Shown here: positions 16,014-24,931 of the stretch, piece by piece | How positions within the stretch are numbered: position 1 is the stretch's first letter | How the letters are laid out: every line of letters starts with the position of its first letter | Source of the DNA: an uncultured Psychroserpens sp. | GTDB taxonomy: Bacteria; Bacteroidota; Bacteroidia; Flavobacteriales; Flavobacteriaceae | Direction: 5' to 3' | DNA length: 64,000 nucleotides | Assembly (NCBI GenBank): GCA_947489585.1 | Contig: CANLEE010000008.1 | Coordinates: 62,001-126,000, forward strand | Program-made: the position numbers and the translations under genes | The notes under the pieces: generated by a model | The model's database searches: none | The model's input: the letters and a program-made list of their open reading frames with translations, nothing else | What the model was told of the DNA's origin: nothing

Positions 16014-17306
16014 ATGAGTACACAAAAATTTGCAACAAAAGCGTTGCACGCAGGACATGACGTTAGTCAAACAGGAGGAACAAGAGCTGTTCCTATTTAT
16101 CAATCTACAGCTTATGTTTTTGATGATTCAGATGATGCAGCTGGACGTTTTAACCTTTCTGTTCCAGGATTTATTTACACACGCTTAAATAATCCAACCA
16201 ATGATATTCTCGAGCAGCGAATTGCAGCACTTGAAGGTGGAATAGCAGCCGTTGCAACGGCATCAGGAACAGCAGCAATATCTACTACATTATTGACACT
16301 TTTAAAAGCGGGAGATCATATTGTAGCGTCTAATAGTTTATATGGCGGCACCTATAATTTATTAAGTGTTACATTACCAAGGCATGGTATTACAACAACG
16401 TTTGTAGACCCCTCAGATCCTGAGAATTTTAAAAAAGCGGCTCAAGAAAATACGAGAACTTTTTTCGTTGAATCTTTAGGAAACCCAAAATTAGATGTTT
16501 TGGATATTGAAGCTATTTCTAAACAAGCTAAGGCTCACAAGGTGCCATTCATTGTTGATAATACAGTTGCAACACCTTATTTATTAAACCCAATCGAATA
16601 TGGTGCAAACATCGTTATTCATTCTTTGACAAAATATATCAACGGAAATGGAACTTCGCTTGGTGGAATTATCATTGATGCTGGAACTTTTGATTGGACC
16701 AATGGAAAGTTTCCTGAGTTTACAGAACCGTCTGCAGGTTACCATGGATTAGTTTATAGTGAAGCAATTGGAGCAGCAGCATTTATAGCAAAAATTAGGA
16801 TTGAAGGGCTTCGCGATTATGGAGGTGCCTTGAGCCCGTTTAATGCATTTCAAATTATTCAAGGTCTAGAAACTTTAGAGCTTCGTATTAAAAAACATAG
16901 TCAGAATGCGCTCGAACTAGCAAAGTGGTTGCAAGAACAACCTGAAGTAAATTGGGTGAATTACCCTGGGCTGGAAACGAGTAAATATAAAGACTTAGCT
17001 AGAAAATATTTACCAAATGGCCAAAGTGGTATTGTTACTTTTGGTGTTGAAGGTGGCTATGAGTCTGCAAAAAAGATAGCTGATACTACAAAATTATTTT
17101 CGCTCTTAGCTAATATTGGTGATACGAAGTCTTTAATTATTCATCCTGCGAGTACAACACATCAACAGTTGAGTGACGAAGCTCAAGAGACTACTGGTGT
17201 GACAAAAGATTTGATTCGCTTATCTGTTGGTATTGAAAATATAGATGACTTGAAAACCGATTTAAAAGAAGCTTTTGATGTCGTTAAAAAAACAGTTTTA
17301 GCATAA
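16014..17306 (+). CDS. metY: O-acetylhomoserine aminocarboxypropyltransferase (sulfhydrylase)
   Basis: A protein of 430 residues, the length of MetY (shorter family members are about 390). Signatures: LHAGHD, PIYQSTAYVF, YTRLNNPTNDILEQRIAALE, TASGTAAI, and the PLP lysine in HSLTKYINGNG at about residue 207. It converts O-acetylhomoserine and sulfide to homocysteine and acetate. The starting ATG follows the riboswitch leader. It is followed by metX, hom and metZ on the same strand, so SAM levels probably control the whole set. Confidence 0.95.
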   Translation: MSTQKFATKALHAGHDVSQTGGTRAVPIYQSTAYVFDDSDDAAGRFNLSVPGFIYTRLNNPTNDILEQRIAALEGGIAAVATASGTAAISTTLLTLLKAGDHIVASNSLYGGTYNLLSVTLPRHGITTTFVDPSDPENFKKAAQENTRTFFVESLGNPKLDVLDIEAISKQAKAHKVPFIVDNTVATPYLLNPIEYGANIVIHSLTKYINGNGTSLGGIIIDAGTFDWTNGKFPEFTEPSAGYHGLVYSEAIGAAAFIAKIRIEGLRDYGGALSPFNAFQIIQGLETLELRIKKHSQNALELAKWLQEQPEVNWVNYPGLETSKYKDLARKYLPNGQSGIVTFGVEGGYESAKKIADTTKLFSLLANIGDTKSLIIHPASTTHQQLSDEAQETTGVTKDLIRLSVGIENIDDLKTDLKEAFDVVKKTVLA

Positions 17307-17378
17307 TCTTAGTTAGTGTTCAATAGGTGTCGCGCATTGTTTTAGTGCGTGGCATCTATAATTATAAAAAACTTTAGA

Positions 17379-18398
17379 ATGTCGTCATTAAAATACATAT
17401 CAATTTCAAATTTTGAACTCGCTTCTGGCGCGTCTCAAAATTTTGAGTTGTCCTATCAAACCTTTGGACAGCCATTACACGAGGCACCAATTGTTTTAGT
17501 GAATCATGCACTGACAGGGAATTCTAATGTCTGCGGAGAAGAGGGTTGGTGGAATGATTTAATTGGTAAAAATAAATGTATTGATACTAATACATATACA
17601 GTTTTAGCATTTAATATTCCAGGTAATGGATTTGATTCTGAAGAAGGTCACCTTATTGAAAACTATAAAGATTTTACCGCGAGAACCATTGCCGAACTTT
17701 TTGTGATTGGACTGAAATCTTTAAATGTTAATGATTTGTATGCTGTTATAGGAGGTTCTGTAGGTGGAGGAATTGCTTGGGAAATTGCAGCTCTTGAACC
17801 AGACTTAATTAGGCATTTAATTCCTGTAGCCAGTGATTGGAAATCTACAGATTGGTTAATTGCCAATTGTCACATCCAGGATTCGATTTTAAATCATTCT
17901 ATGGCACCTTTAGCAGATGCCAGAATGCATGCAATGACCTTATATAGAACTCCAGAATCGTTTACTAATAAATTTCAACGAACTGAAGTCTCCAAAGCAC
18001 GTTTTAATGTAGAAAGTTGGCTAGATTATCATGGAAAAGCACTAAACAAACGGTTTAATTTATCGGCTTATAAATTGATGAATCAAATATTAAAAACGAT
18101 TGATATTACAAAAAATCGAAAGTCATTTAATGAGGTTGTAGAAACGATAAGTTCACATATTCATATTGTTACAATTCCTAGTGACCTCTTTTTTAAAGCT
18201 GAAGAAAATTGGGATACTTATGTTGATTTAAAATTAATTAAGCATAATGTCAGTATTTCTGAAATAAAATCTATTCACGGTCATGATGCTTTTTTGATAG
18301 AATATGAACAGCTAAAGAAGATATTGAAGCCTATTTTTCAAACAAATAAACGTACAAAAAATGAAAAAGATACACATAGTCGTATTCGGAATAGGTAA
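17379..18398 (+). CDS. metX: Homoserine O-acetyltransferase-like alpha/beta hydrolase
   Basis: The ATG at 17379 (MSSLKYISISNFELASG) gives 339 residues; a GTG at 17349 would add ten. Alpha/beta-hydrolase signatures: LVNHALTGNSNV (oxyanion segment), nucleophile Ser in VIGGSVGGGIAWEIAALEP (usually GGSMGG), and a catalytic His in IHGHDAFL near the C-terminus. It acetylates homoserine for MetY and MetZ. The acyl donor (acetyl- or succinyl-CoA) cannot be read by eye; the neighbourhood favours acetyl. Its 3' end overlaps the next gene by 38 bp. Confidence 0.87.
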   Translation: MSSLKYISISNFELASGASQNFELSYQTFGQPLHEAPIVLVNHALTGNSNVCGEEGWWNDLIGKNKCIDTNTYTVLAFNIPGNGFDSEEGHLIENYKDFTARTIAELFVIGLKSLNVNDLYAVIGGSVGGGIAWEIAALEPDLIRHLIPVASDWKSTDWLIANCHIQDSILNHSMAPLADARMHAMTLYRTPESFTNKFQRTEVSKARFNVESWLDYHGKALNKRFNLSAYKLMNQILKTIDITKNRKSFNEVVETISSHIHIVTIPSDLFFKAEENWDTYVDLKLIKHNVSISEIKSIHGHDAFLIEYEQLKKILKPIFQTNKRTKNEKDTHSRIRNR

Positions 18399-19434
18399 CG
18401 TTGGAAGCACGCTAATTAGTCAAATACATAAGGCAAAAAAAAGACTTAAACAGCAACAGGAAATTGACCTAAGAATACCAGTTGTTGCTAACTCAAGATT
18501 GGTGTTTTTTGAAAATGAAACCCTTTCTAATGCTTGGGAAAGTGATTTTAGTGAATTTTCAGTGCCTTATACTATTGAAGATGTTATTCAATACATACAA
18601 GGAAAGAACTATGATAATCTAATTGCAATAGATGCTACAGCTAGTTCAGGTTTTGTACAACACTACGAGTCGCTTATCCAAAATGGATTTCATATAGTTT
18701 CAGCAAATAAGATTGCGAATACCTTAGGGTTAGATTTTTACGAAAATTTGAGACAAAATTTGAAAGACTATAATAAGAAGTTTTTATATGAAACTAATGT
18801 AGGTGCTGGTTTGCCAATTATAGAAACAATAAAGAGCATTTATAACTCTGGCGATACTATCCAAAAAATTAGAGGTGTATTTTCAGGATCATTAAGCTAT
18901 GTGTTTAATACATTTACTTCAGAAAGCGAACCCTTTTCAACAGTGCTTTCTAAAGCTGAAAACCTAGGATTAACAGAGCCAGATGCGCGTGAAGATCTCT
19001 CGGGGAATGATGTTGCTAGGAAGCTATTGATTTTAGCTAGAGAGTTAAACTTAAAAGTAGAATTTCAGAATGTAAACATTGAATCGCTAGTACCAAAGCA
19101 GCTTAATGGAAATACGACCTTAAATCAATTTAAATCTAGAGTTAAGGAATTGGATCTACCATTTCATGAAAAAAAATTGAGCTTACCAAAAGACCATGTC
19201 TTGAGATATGTAGGCGAATTAAATGTTGCAGATGAAATTTTAGAAGTGAAGCTCATTTCCGAAGATAAGAATTCAGCATTAGGGCAACTTAAGGGTTCCG
19301 ATTCCATTTTTGAAGTTTTTACTGAGTCTTATGGAAATCAACCGCTGGTGATACAAGGTGCAGGTGCAGGAAAAGAAGTAACAGCAAGAGGATTGTTATC
19401 TGATATTATTAAACTTTCAAATCATTTAAATTAA
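18361..19434 (+). CDS. hom: Homoserine dehydrogenase (monofunctional)
   Basis: A protein of 357 residues. Rossmann motif at the very start (IHIVVFGIGNVGSTL), which fixes the start at 18361 despite the 38-bp overlap with metX. Catalytic-domain signatures: VSANK (about 116), NVGAGLPIIETIKSI, GVFSGSLSYVFN and EPDAREDLSGNDVARK. There is no aspartokinase domain and no clear ACT domain. It reduces aspartate semialdehyde to homoserine, the substrate of MetX. Its place in a SAM-controlled operon dedicates it to methionine; another homoserine dehydrogenase for threonine may exist elsewhere. Confidence 0.93.
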   Translation: MKKIHIVVFGIGNVGSTLISQIHKAKKRLKQQQEIDLRIPVVANSRLVFFENETLSNAWESDFSEFSVPYTIEDVIQYIQGKNYDNLIAIDATASSGFVQHYESLIQNGFHIVSANKIANTLGLDFYENLRQNLKDYNKKFLYETNVGAGLPIIETIKSIYNSGDTIQKIRGVFSGSLSYVFNTFTSESEPFSTVLSKAENLGLTEPDAREDLSGNDVARKLLILARELNLKVEFQNVNIESLVPKQLNGNTTLNQFKSRVKELDLPFHEKKLSLPKDHVLRYVGELNVADEILEVKLISEDKNSALGQLKGSDSIFEVFTESYGNQPLVIQGAGAGKEVTARGLLSDIIKLSNHLN

Positions 19435-19437
19435 GCT

Positions 19438-20604
19438 ATGAGTGATAAAAATTTTGAAACTAATGCAATAAGAACGCAAACCGAACGATCGCAATTTTTG
19501 GAGCATTCTACACCTTTATATCTTACATCTAGTTTCGTTTTTGAAGATGCTGAAGATATGAGAGCGTCATTTTCTGAAGAAAAACAGCGTAACATTTATA
19601 GCCGATTTACAAACCCGAATACTTCTGAGTTTGTAGAAAAAATATGTAAGATGGAAGGCGCTGAAGCTGGATATGCTTTTGCAACAGGTATGTCTGCAGT
19701 GTTTTCAACATTTGCAGCCTTATTAAATGCAGGAGATCATATTGTATCTGCGAGAAGTATTTTTGGATCAACTCATGGTTTATTCACGAAGTTTTTACCG
19801 AAATGGAATATTGAAACGAGCTACTTCAATGTTAATGATGTCAATTCTGTAGAAGATTTAATTCAATCCAATACTAAAATTCTATATGCTGAAAGTCCAA
19901 CAAATCCAGCTGTTGATGTCCTTGATTTAGAGCGTCTGGGACAAATTGCAAAACAGCATAATATATTACTAGTCATTGATAATTGTTTTGCGACACCATA
20001 TTTACAAAACCCTATTAAGTTTGGTGCCAATTTGGTAATTCATTCGGCTACTAAATTAATAGATGGTCAAGGGCGTGTTTTAGGAGGCGTAACTGTTGGG
20101 CAAGCTGATTTAATTAGAGAGATATATTTATTCTCAAGAAATACTGGTCCAGCATTATCACCATTTAATGCTTGGGTATTGTCAAAAAGTTTAGAAACCT
20201 TGGCTGTACGTGTTGACAAGCATTGTGAAAATGCCTTAAAGGTTGCTGAATTTTTAGAAAGTCATTCGAAAATAAGTTTAGTAAAATACCCGTTTTTAAA
20301 GTCGCATCCACAATATGGGATTGCTAAAAAACAAATGAAACTTGGAGGAAATGTAGTCGCTTTTGAAGTTAATGGAGGTGTAGAAGCAGGCCGAGCATTT
20401 TTAAATAAAGTTAAACTATGTTCATTATCGGCTAATTTAGGAGATACAAGAACTATAGTGACGCACCCAGCATCAACAACACATGCGAAACTTTCAGAAG
20501 AAGATCGATTAGAAGTTGGTATTACTGATGGTTTGGTAAGAATTTCAGTTGGATTAGAAAACGTTAATGATGTGATAAGTGATTTAAGTCAGGCTTTAGA
20601 ATAA
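19438..20604 (+). CDS. metZ: Trans-sulfuration enzyme, O-succinylhomoserine sulfhydrylase-like
   Basis: A protein of 388 residues, Cys/Met metabolism PLP family. Signatures: PLYLTSSFVFEDAEDM, YSRFTNPNTSEFVEKICKME, ATGMSAVFSTFAALLNAGDH and the PLP lysine in HSATKLIDGQGRVLGG at about residue 206. It resembles MetZ-type homoserine sulfhydrylases, which use an acylated homoserine plus sulfide. It starts 3 bp after hom. Having both a long MetY and a short MetZ in one operon is redundant on paper; the two may differ in substrate. Confidence 0.85.
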   Translation: MSDKNFETNAIRTQTERSQFLEHSTPLYLTSSFVFEDAEDMRASFSEEKQRNIYSRFTNPNTSEFVEKICKMEGAEAGYAFATGMSAVFSTFAALLNAGDHIVSARSIFGSTHGLFTKFLPKWNIETSYFNVNDVNSVEDLIQSNTKILYAESPTNPAVDVLDLERLGQIAKQHNILLVIDNCFATPYLQNPIKFGANLVIHSATKLIDGQGRVLGGVTVGQADLIREIYLFSRNTGPALSPFNAWVLSKSLETLAVRVDKHCENALKVAEFLESHSKISLVKYPFLKSHPQYGIAKKQMKLGGNVVAFEVNGGVEAGRAFLNKVKLCSLSANLGDTRTIVTHPASTTHAKLSEEDRLEVGITDGLVRISVGLENVNDVISDLSQALE

Positions 20605-20617
20605 GGATTTAAAAAAG

Positions 20618-20625
20618 TATCTTTG
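20618..20625 (+). promoter_or_regulatory. -7 promoter box (TATCTTTG) next to the Rrf2 start codon
   Basis: TATCTTTG fits TAnnTTTG and ends 5 bases before the ATG at 20631. Transcription would start at or next to the start codon, so the mRNA would be leaderless or nearly so. No -33 TTG is visible. Confidence 0.45.
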
Positions 20626-20630
20626 GGGAC

Positions 20631-21041
20631 ATGCTTTCAAAGAAAACTAAATACGGAATCAAAGCGCTAACTTTTTTAGCCCGACAAGACAGTTCTAAAC
20701 CTGTTTCGATTGCAACAATATCTAAAAGTGAGAATATTTCAGTTAAATTTTTAGAAAGTATTTTGTTAACACTCAAGAAGAATGGCATTTTAGGATCAAA
20801 AAAAGGAATAGGAGGCGGTTATTATTTACTTAAGAATCCAAAAGATGTGCCTATGACAACAGTGATGAGAATTTTAGAAGGCCCAATTGCGATGGTGCCA
20901 TGTGTAAGTTTAAATTATTACGAAAAATGCGATGATTGTCCAGATGAAGATAAATGTGCTGTTCATCGATTAATGATACAGATAAGAGATAATTCTCTTA
21001 AAGTGTTCAGAAATACAACATTAGCAGATCTTACAAATTAA
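20631..21041 (+). CDS. Rrf2 family transcriptional regulator
   Basis: A protein of 136 residues with the Rrf2 winged helix: KTKYGIKALTFLAR (about 5-18), ISVKFLESILLTLKKNGILGSKKGIGGGY (recognition helix and wing, about 36-64). It has four cysteines (C91, C100, C103, C109) in the region where IscR-type members bind an Fe-S cluster. It lies between the methionine operon and the sulfite/cysteine operon on the same strand, so a role as sulfur or cysteine regulator, like CymR, is likely but inferred. It probably has its own promoter at 20618. Confidence 0.92.
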   Translation: MLSKKTKYGIKALTFLARQDSSKPVSIATISKSENISVKFLESILLTLKKNGILGSKKGIGGGYYLLKNPKDVPMTTVMRILEGPIAMVPCVSLNYYEKCDDCPDEDKCAVHRLMIQIRDNSLKVFRNTTLADLTN

Positions 21042-21105
21042 CATATTCGCAAAAAACACTAACAATTTTTAACAAATTAAAGATAGGTTTTTAATAAATA
21101 TACTA

Positions 21106-21139
21106 TATGTTTGCATTATTATCCTAGTAATCCGATAGG
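21106..21139 (+). promoter_or_regulatory. Promoter and candidate operator of the sulfite/cysteine operon
   Basis: TATGTTTG (21106-21113) fits the -7 consensus. The inverted repeat CCTA (21123-21126) and TAGG (21136-21139) covers the predicted transcript start, a place where a repressor would act. The Rrf2 protein encoded just upstream is the obvious candidate. I found no second copy of this site in the window. Confidence 0.45.
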
Positions 21140-21166
21140 GTAATAGTGTTAAATAAAAATAATAAC

Positions 21167-21430
21167 ATGATCGATACAGTTTTACAAAGACATAATACTT
21201 CAAAGGTTGAAAAAAATGACTTAGAAGAATCTGGAGAAAAAGTAAAGAGAACGCTTGTTAAAACAGTTAGCTGGAGAGTTTTAGGAACTCTAGATACAGT
21301 AGTTATCTCTTATCTAATAACTGGAACATTGGCTTTGGCTTTCTCTATAGGAGCCATCGAATTGATTTCAAAATTGGTGCTTTATTATTTTCATGAACGT
21401 GCTTGGAATAAAATAAAATGGGGAAGATGA
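21167..21430 (+). CDS. DUF2061 small membrane protein
   Basis: The ATG at 21167 (MIDTVLQRHNTSK) gives 87 residues; the longer frame would use a GTG at 21146. The C-terminal half is the DUF2061 domain: RTLVKTVSWRVLGTLDTVVI, SYLITGTLALAFSIGAIELI, and the end YFHERAWNKIKWGR, with about two membrane segments. DUF2061 proteins are often encoded with sulfate assimilation genes, as here, but their function is unknown. It overlaps cysH by 4 bp (ATGA), suggesting coupled translation. Confidence 0.85.
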   Translation: MIDTVLQRHNTSKVEKNDLEESGEKVKRTLVKTVSWRVLGTLDTVVISYLITGTLALAFSIGAIELISKLVLYYFHERAWNKIKWGR

Positions 21431-22047
21431 GACATTTAGATATAGAAAAATTAAATAAGGTACTCAGAAATAAAGCGCCAGACGAAATCATTAAATGGGC
21501 TTTAAATTTATCTGAAAACAGAATTGTAACGACAAGTTTTGGCAAGTATTCAGCAATTTTATTGAGTACAATGTCTAAGCATGATAAACACATAAAGGTT
21601 ATTTGGTGTGATACATTATATAATGAACCAAGTACGTATGAGCACGCAGCTCATCTAATTGAAAATTATAATTTGAATATCAATAAATACCAATCTTTAA
21701 AAAGCAAAGAAGAAATAGATATCACAATAGGCTTACCTAGTTTAGAAGATGATAATCATGCCGAATTTTCTGAAGTGGTAAAATTAGAACCTTTTAGAAG
21801 AGCACTTCAAGAGCATCAACCAGATTTATGGTTTACAAACATTAGAGTACGCCAGACAGAACTGAGAAATAAAAAGGACATATTAAGTTATAGTAAAGAT
21901 GGTATTTTAAAAATAAGCCCATTTTATTATTGGACAGATTATGATTTAGATAAATATTTAGAAGCCCATAATTTGCCAAAAAACCATAATTATTTTGATC
22001 CAATAAAAGCGCTACAGAATAGAGAATGTGGGATTCATCTCCAATAA
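21427..22047 (+). CDS. cysH: Phosphoadenylyl-sulfate (or adenylyl-sulfate) reductase, CysH family
   Basis: The start at 21427 (MRHLDIEKLNKVLRN), in an ATGA overlap with the DUF2061 gene, gives 206 residues. Signatures: VTTSFGKYSAILLSTMSK (substrate loop), IKVIWCDTLYNEPSTYEHA, NIRVRQTELRN, SPFYYWTDYDLDKYL and the catalytic Cys in RECGIH near the C-terminus. It lacks the paired-Cys Fe-S motifs of APS reductases, which suggests PAPS as substrate. It makes sulfite using thioredoxin. No sulfate adenylyltransferase (cysD/cysN) or APS kinase gene is present between it and the sulfite reductase, unlike the arrangement I recall for relatives. Confidence 0.87.
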   Translation: MRHLDIEKLNKVLRNKAPDEIIKWALNLSENRIVTTSFGKYSAILLSTMSKHDKHIKVIWCDTLYNEPSTYEHAAHLIENYNLNINKYQSLKSKEEIDITIGLPSLEDDNHAEFSEVVKLEPFRRALQEHQPDLWFTNIRVRQTELRNKKDILSYSKDGILKISPFYYWTDYDLDKYLEAHNLPKNHNYFDPIKALQNRECGIHLQ

Positions 22048-22057
22048 AAAAAATGTT

Positions 22058-24148
22058 ATGCAAAGTTTTAGAACTGAAATAGAAAACCCTATTGTAGAGA
22101 ACGATATTATTGAATTGGCTAAAAAAATTCAGCTTTTTCATGATGGAAAGATCGATGAAGAAAAGTTTCGAAGCCTTCGTTTAGCTAGAGGTGTTTATGG
22201 CCAGCGACAACAAGGTGTTCAAATGATTCGAATCAAATTGCCTTATGGAAAGGTGTTAAGTAATCAATTGCGAAGAATTGCTGATGTTTCTGATGAATAT
22301 TCACGTGGAAGATTACATATTACAACAAGGCAAGATATTCAAATTCATTATGTTGATTTAGATCGAACACCACAACTTTGGGAAGAATTAGAACGTGATG
22401 AAGTCACCTTACGTGAAGCTTGTGGAAATACCGTTCGAAATGTCACTGCTAGTGAAACAGCAGGCATAGATATTAATGAACCATTTGATGTCTCTCCATA
22501 TGCAGATGCCTTATTTCGTTTCTTTTTACGTAATCCTATTTGTCAGGAAATGGGACGAAAATTTAAAGTTTCTTTTTCGGCTTCAGATGAGGATACAGGG
22601 TTATCTTATATGCACGATTTAGGTTTTATTGCCAAATTAAAAAGAGGAAAACGAGGATTTAAAGTGTTGCTAGGCGGAGGTTTAGGATCACAACCTAGAC
22701 ATGCCGATTTGCTTTACGAGTTTTTGCCAGCTAATAAAATTATTCCAGTGATGGAGGGCGTTTTAAGAATATTTGACCGTCATGGTGAGCGCAAAAGTAG
22801 AGCTAAAGCAAGACTAAAATTTTTAATCAAAAACATTGGATTAGATGCTTTCAAAACGTTAGTTGAAGAGGAGCAAAATGCGATCGAATTTAAAACTGTC
22901 GAAATTAATGCTGAAGTTTATCAAGCATCAATTCCAGTTTCAGTAAAAACACCAAAAGTCGATATTGATGATATAGACGATTTTAAATTATGGAAATCAA
23001 CTAACATAATCTCACAAAAACAACAAGATTATGTTGCCATTGGAATCAAAGTGTTGCTTGGCGATTTTCATACAGATAAGGCTAGGTTATTGGCAGATTT
23101 AGTAGAAAATTATGCTGCAGGAGAAATTAGACTAACATTGCGGCAAAATATCCTTATTCCATTTGTAAAAGAAGCGCTTTTGCCCTTTTTCTATACTGAA
23201 TTAAAAAAACTTGGATTTACTGAATTAGGTTATAATAAAGCAGTAGATATTACAGCTTGCCCAGGAACCGATACATGTAACCTAGGGATTTCAAGTAGCA
23301 CAGGAATTGCTGAAGAATTAGAACGTATTATAAAAGCGGAGTATCCGCAATACTTAAAAAATGAAGATTTAGTCATTAAAATTAGTGGCTGCATGAATGC
23401 TTGTGGGCAACACAATATGGCAAATATTGGATTTCAAGGGATGTCTATTCGTACTAAAGATAAAAAAGTTGCGCCAGCACTTCAAGTGTTACTTGGTGGT
23501 GGAAATAAGGGCAATGGAACTGGTGTTTTTGCCGATAAGGTGGTGAAAATTCCAAGTAAGAGAGGGCCAGAAGCTTTACGTAGAATACTTAATGATTATG
23601 AGCAGTTTGCTGGTAATAAAAAGTTTGAAAACTATTATGCTGAAAAAGGTGAAAAGTATTTTTATGAATTGCTAACAGACCTATCTAGCATTGAAAATTT
23701 AACCCAAGACGACTTTATTGATTGGGGAAGTGAAAAAGCTTATATAAAAGCTATTGGAATTGGTGAATGTGCTGGAGTGGTAATTGACCTTATCGCTACA
23801 TTGTTTTTAGAAAGTGAAGAAAAGATTGATGAGGCAACGAAAGCATTCTCAAATAAAATTTATTCTAGTGCTATTTACTATGCCTACAGCTCTATGGTGA
23901 ATTCTGCAAAAGCAATTTTACTATCTGAAGGTGTATCAACCAATACGCAAGGAGGAATAATTAAACAATTTGATGAACTAATCATAGATGCCAAAAAATT
24001 GAATTTAGGCGTGTCATTTTCAGATATAGTGTATCAAATTAGATCACATGCACCAACAGAAAAGTTTGCTAAAGCATACATTAAAAATGCACAAGATTTT
24101 TTAGATGTTGTAAGAGCTTTTAGAACGCAAGAAGTTAATAAAAAATAA
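22058..24148 (+). CDS. Sulfite (or nitrite) reductase hemoprotein with C-terminal HEPN domain
   Basis: The ATG at 22058 (MQSFRTEIENPIVEN) gives 696 residues; a longer frame would begin with GTG inside the end of cysH. Two ferredoxin-like half domains (GQRQQGVQMIRIKLP; VAIGIKVLLGDF) precede siroheme and 4Fe-4S domains. Cluster ligands are C401 and C407 (CPGTDTC) and C445 and C449 (SGCMNAC). After about residue 560 there is a helical HEPN-like domain (AIYYAYSSMVNSAKAILLSEG, FSDIVYQIRSHAPTEKFAKAY). It reduces sulfite to sulfide with six electrons, probably from the ferredoxin and reductase encoded downstream. The role of the HEPN part is unknown. Confidence 0.92.
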   Translation: MQSFRTEIENPIVENDIIELAKKIQLFHDGKIDEEKFRSLRLARGVYGQRQQGVQMIRIKLPYGKVLSNQLRRIADVSDEYSRGRLHITTRQDIQIHYVDLDRTPQLWEELERDEVTLREACGNTVRNVTASETAGIDINEPFDVSPYADALFRFFLRNPICQEMGRKFKVSFSASDEDTGLSYMHDLGFIAKLKRGKRGFKVLLGGGLGSQPRHADLLYEFLPANKIIPVMEGVLRIFDRHGERKSRAKARLKFLIKNIGLDAFKTLVEEEQNAIEFKTVEINAEVYQASIPVSVKTPKVDIDDIDDFKLWKSTNIISQKQQDYVAIGIKVLLGDFHTDKARLLADLVENYAAGEIRLTLRQNILIPFVKEALLPFFYTELKKLGFTELGYNKAVDITACPGTDTCNLGISSSTGIAEELERIIKAEYPQYLKNEDLVIKISGCMNACGQHNMANIGFQGMSIRTKDKKVAPALQVLLGGGNKGNGTGVFADKVVKIPSKRGPEALRRILNDYEQFAGNKKFENYYAEKGEKYFYELLTDLSSIENLTQDDFIDWGSEKAYIKAIGIGECAGVVIDLIATLFLESEEKIDEATKAFSNKIYSSAIYYAYSSMVNSAKAILLSEGVSTNTQGGIIKQFDELIIDAKKLNLGVSFSDIVYQIRSHAPTEKFAKAYIKNAQDFLDVVRAFRTQEVNKK

Positions 24149-24156
24149 TACAGCAT

Positions 24157-24921
24157 ATGAATACTTTAGCAAAATTAACCGTAGTTGGCGCTGGACCTGG
24201 AGATGCAGAATTGATTACCGTAAAAGGAATTAAAGCTATTGAAACTGCAGATGTAATTCTTTATGATGCGCTTATTAATATAGGGTTATTAGAATATGCT
24301 TCACCAAAAGCCGAACTTATATTTGTTGGTAAACGAAAAGGATGTTATGCATATCAACAAGAGCAAATTAATGAACTTATTGTTAGCAGAGCTAAAAGCC
24401 ATGGGCATGTTGTACGATTAAAAGGGGGTGATCCATTTATTTTTGGAAGAGGCGCTGAAGAGATTGATTATGCCAAACAGTTTGGTATTAAAACCTATGT
24501 CGTACCTGGAATTTCATCAGCTATTGCTGTACCAGCTTATCAAGGAATTCCATTGACAAAAAGAGGCGCTTCAGAAAGTTTTTGGGTGATTACAGGAACA
24601 ACTAAATCGCATCAAATTTCAAAAGATATTGCACTTGCCGCTCAGTCTTCTGCAACCGTTGTTATTTTAATGGGAATGGGGAAACTGAGTGAAATAGTTC
24701 AGATTTTTTCTTCGGAAAATAAAAATGATACAGCTGTGGCAATTATTCAAAATGGAACCACAGAACGAGAAAATGTAGGCATAGGAAAAATCTCAACAAT
24801 AGAGTCTATTGTTGCTAAAAAACAACTGTCTTCACCAGCGATTATTGTCATTGGAGCAGTTGTAAATCAACGCGTGGAATTAAACTCAATTTGCCAAAAA
24901 GTAGAAGTCCAATTTGTATAA
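24157..24921 (+). CDS. cobA: Uroporphyrinogen-III C-methyltransferase
   Basis: A protein of 254 residues, the size of stand-alone SUMT. Signatures: TVVGAGPGDAELITVKG at the start, VRLKGGDPFIFGRGAEE (about 88-104), VVPGISSAIAVPAYQGIPLTKRG. It methylates uroporphyrinogen III twice with SAM to give precorrin-2. Lying between sulfite reductase and a precorrin-2 dehydrogenase, it serves siroheme formation for the reductase. It also links SAM to sulfur reduction. Confidence 0.95.
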   Translation: MNTLAKLTVVGAGPGDAELITVKGIKAIETADVILYDALINIGLLEYASPKAELIFVGKRKGCYAYQQEQINELIVSRAKSHGHVVRLKGGDPFIFGRGAEEIDYAKQFGIKTYVVPGISSAIAVPAYQGIPLTKRGASESFWVITGTTKSHQISKDIALAAQSSATVVILMGMGKLSEIVQIFSSENKNDTAVAIIQNGTTERENVGIGKISTIESIVAKKQLSSPAIIVIGAVVNQRVELNSICQKVEVQFV

Positions 24922-24931
24922 AATAACACCT

